From: Frankiales bacterium
Lineage (GTDB): Bacteria; Actinomycetota; Actinomycetes; JAFAQI01
DNA: 5,326 nucleotides
Assembly: GCA_019246495.1 (NCBI GenBank)
Contig: JAFAQI010000013.1
Span: forward strand, 1-5,326
Reading direction: 5' to 3'
Each line of letters starts with the position of its first letter. Position 1 is the stretch's first letter. The notes below the pieces were generated by a model. That model saw only the letters and a list, made by a program, of their open reading frames with translations, was not told the origin of the DNA and did not search any database. Position numbers and translations under genes: made by a program. Shown piece after piece: positions 5,151 through 5,326 of the stretch.

Positions 5151-5326
5151 GTGTCGGACCTGCATCCCGGAATGGGGCTGGTCGGCGAGGACGGCTACGT
5201 GCACGCGACCCAGCGCGGCATCGTCGGCTACCGCGCCGTGTGTGGCGCCGGCCACGTGATCATCAACCTGGAAGGCGAGTTCGATCCGGACGACCGGCTC
5301 GCCTGCCCGAAGTGCGCGGAGCGGCA
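5151..5326 (+). CDS. 5' end of a gene with Cys/His motif, runs off window
   Basis: GTG 5151 follows AGGAG (5142-5146) with a short 4-nt gap and opens a frame without stop to the end of the window (58 complete codons). An in-frame ATG at 5172 is an alternative start without a better site. The visible product begins VSDLHPGMGLVGEDGYVHAT and continues with YRAVCGAGHVIINLEGEF and LACPKCAER. C31, H35, C52 and C55 (C-x3-H-x16-C-x2-C) could form a small zinc-ribbon-like site. GC-rich third positions support coding. The opposite-strand frame over this stretch is a weaker reading. The family is not recognised and the C-terminus is not visible. Confidence 0.6.
   Translation, partial: MSDLHPGMGLVGEDGYVHATQRGIVGYRAVCGAGHVIINLEGEFDPDDRLACPKCAER

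Overview
The window is GC-rich DNA with strong codon bias, GTG starts and actinobacterial-style gene content, so it most likely comes from a member of the Actinomycetota. It cannot be placed to genus from sequence alone. The core is a surface or exopolysaccharide locus with two large membrane phosphoglycosyltransferases (PGTs), the enzymes that load the first sugar-phosphate onto a polyprenyl-phosphate carrier. No mobile element, CRISPR array, tRNA or rRNA was seen.

Layout, left to right. (1) 1-651 (+) is the C-terminal end of a gene that begins outside the window; its product resembles the C-terminal part of DUF4012-type proteins, which commonly sit beside polysaccharide genes in actinobacteria. 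(2) 652-752 holds a candidate promoter. It leads into 753-1082 (+), a 109-residue protein with one membrane helix and a tail very rich in Gly, His and acidic residues. (3) A strong rho-independent terminator lies at 1105-1153. (4) 1205-2782 (+) encodes PGT 1 (525 aa). (5) 2801-3235 (-) is a small membrane-anchored protein of unknown function with a C-terminal CxxC and several His; it is convergent with PGT 1. (6) 3236-3504 is a divergent control region. It contains a seven-codon mini-ORF with a good ribosome binding site, whose stop codon lies inside a perfect 15-nt palindrome followed by a T-run. (7) 3505-5064 (+) encodes PGT 2 (519 aa), a paralogue of PGT 1 with about 60 percent identity by eye over the catalytic domain. 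(8) After a short gap with an AT-rich 18-nt near-palindrome, 5151-5326 (+) starts a gene that runs off the right edge and has a possible Cys/His zinc-binding pattern.

The two PGTs probably start lipid-linked sugar assembly on the inner face of the membrane, either for two different glycans or as alternative initiators for one. The DUF4012-like protein may belong to the same envelope process. The roles of the His-rich protein and the two small Cys-containing proteins are unknown. The least conventional parts are the leader/palindrome in front of PGT 2, the His-rich membrane protein, and the duplicated PGTs separated by an inverted small gene.
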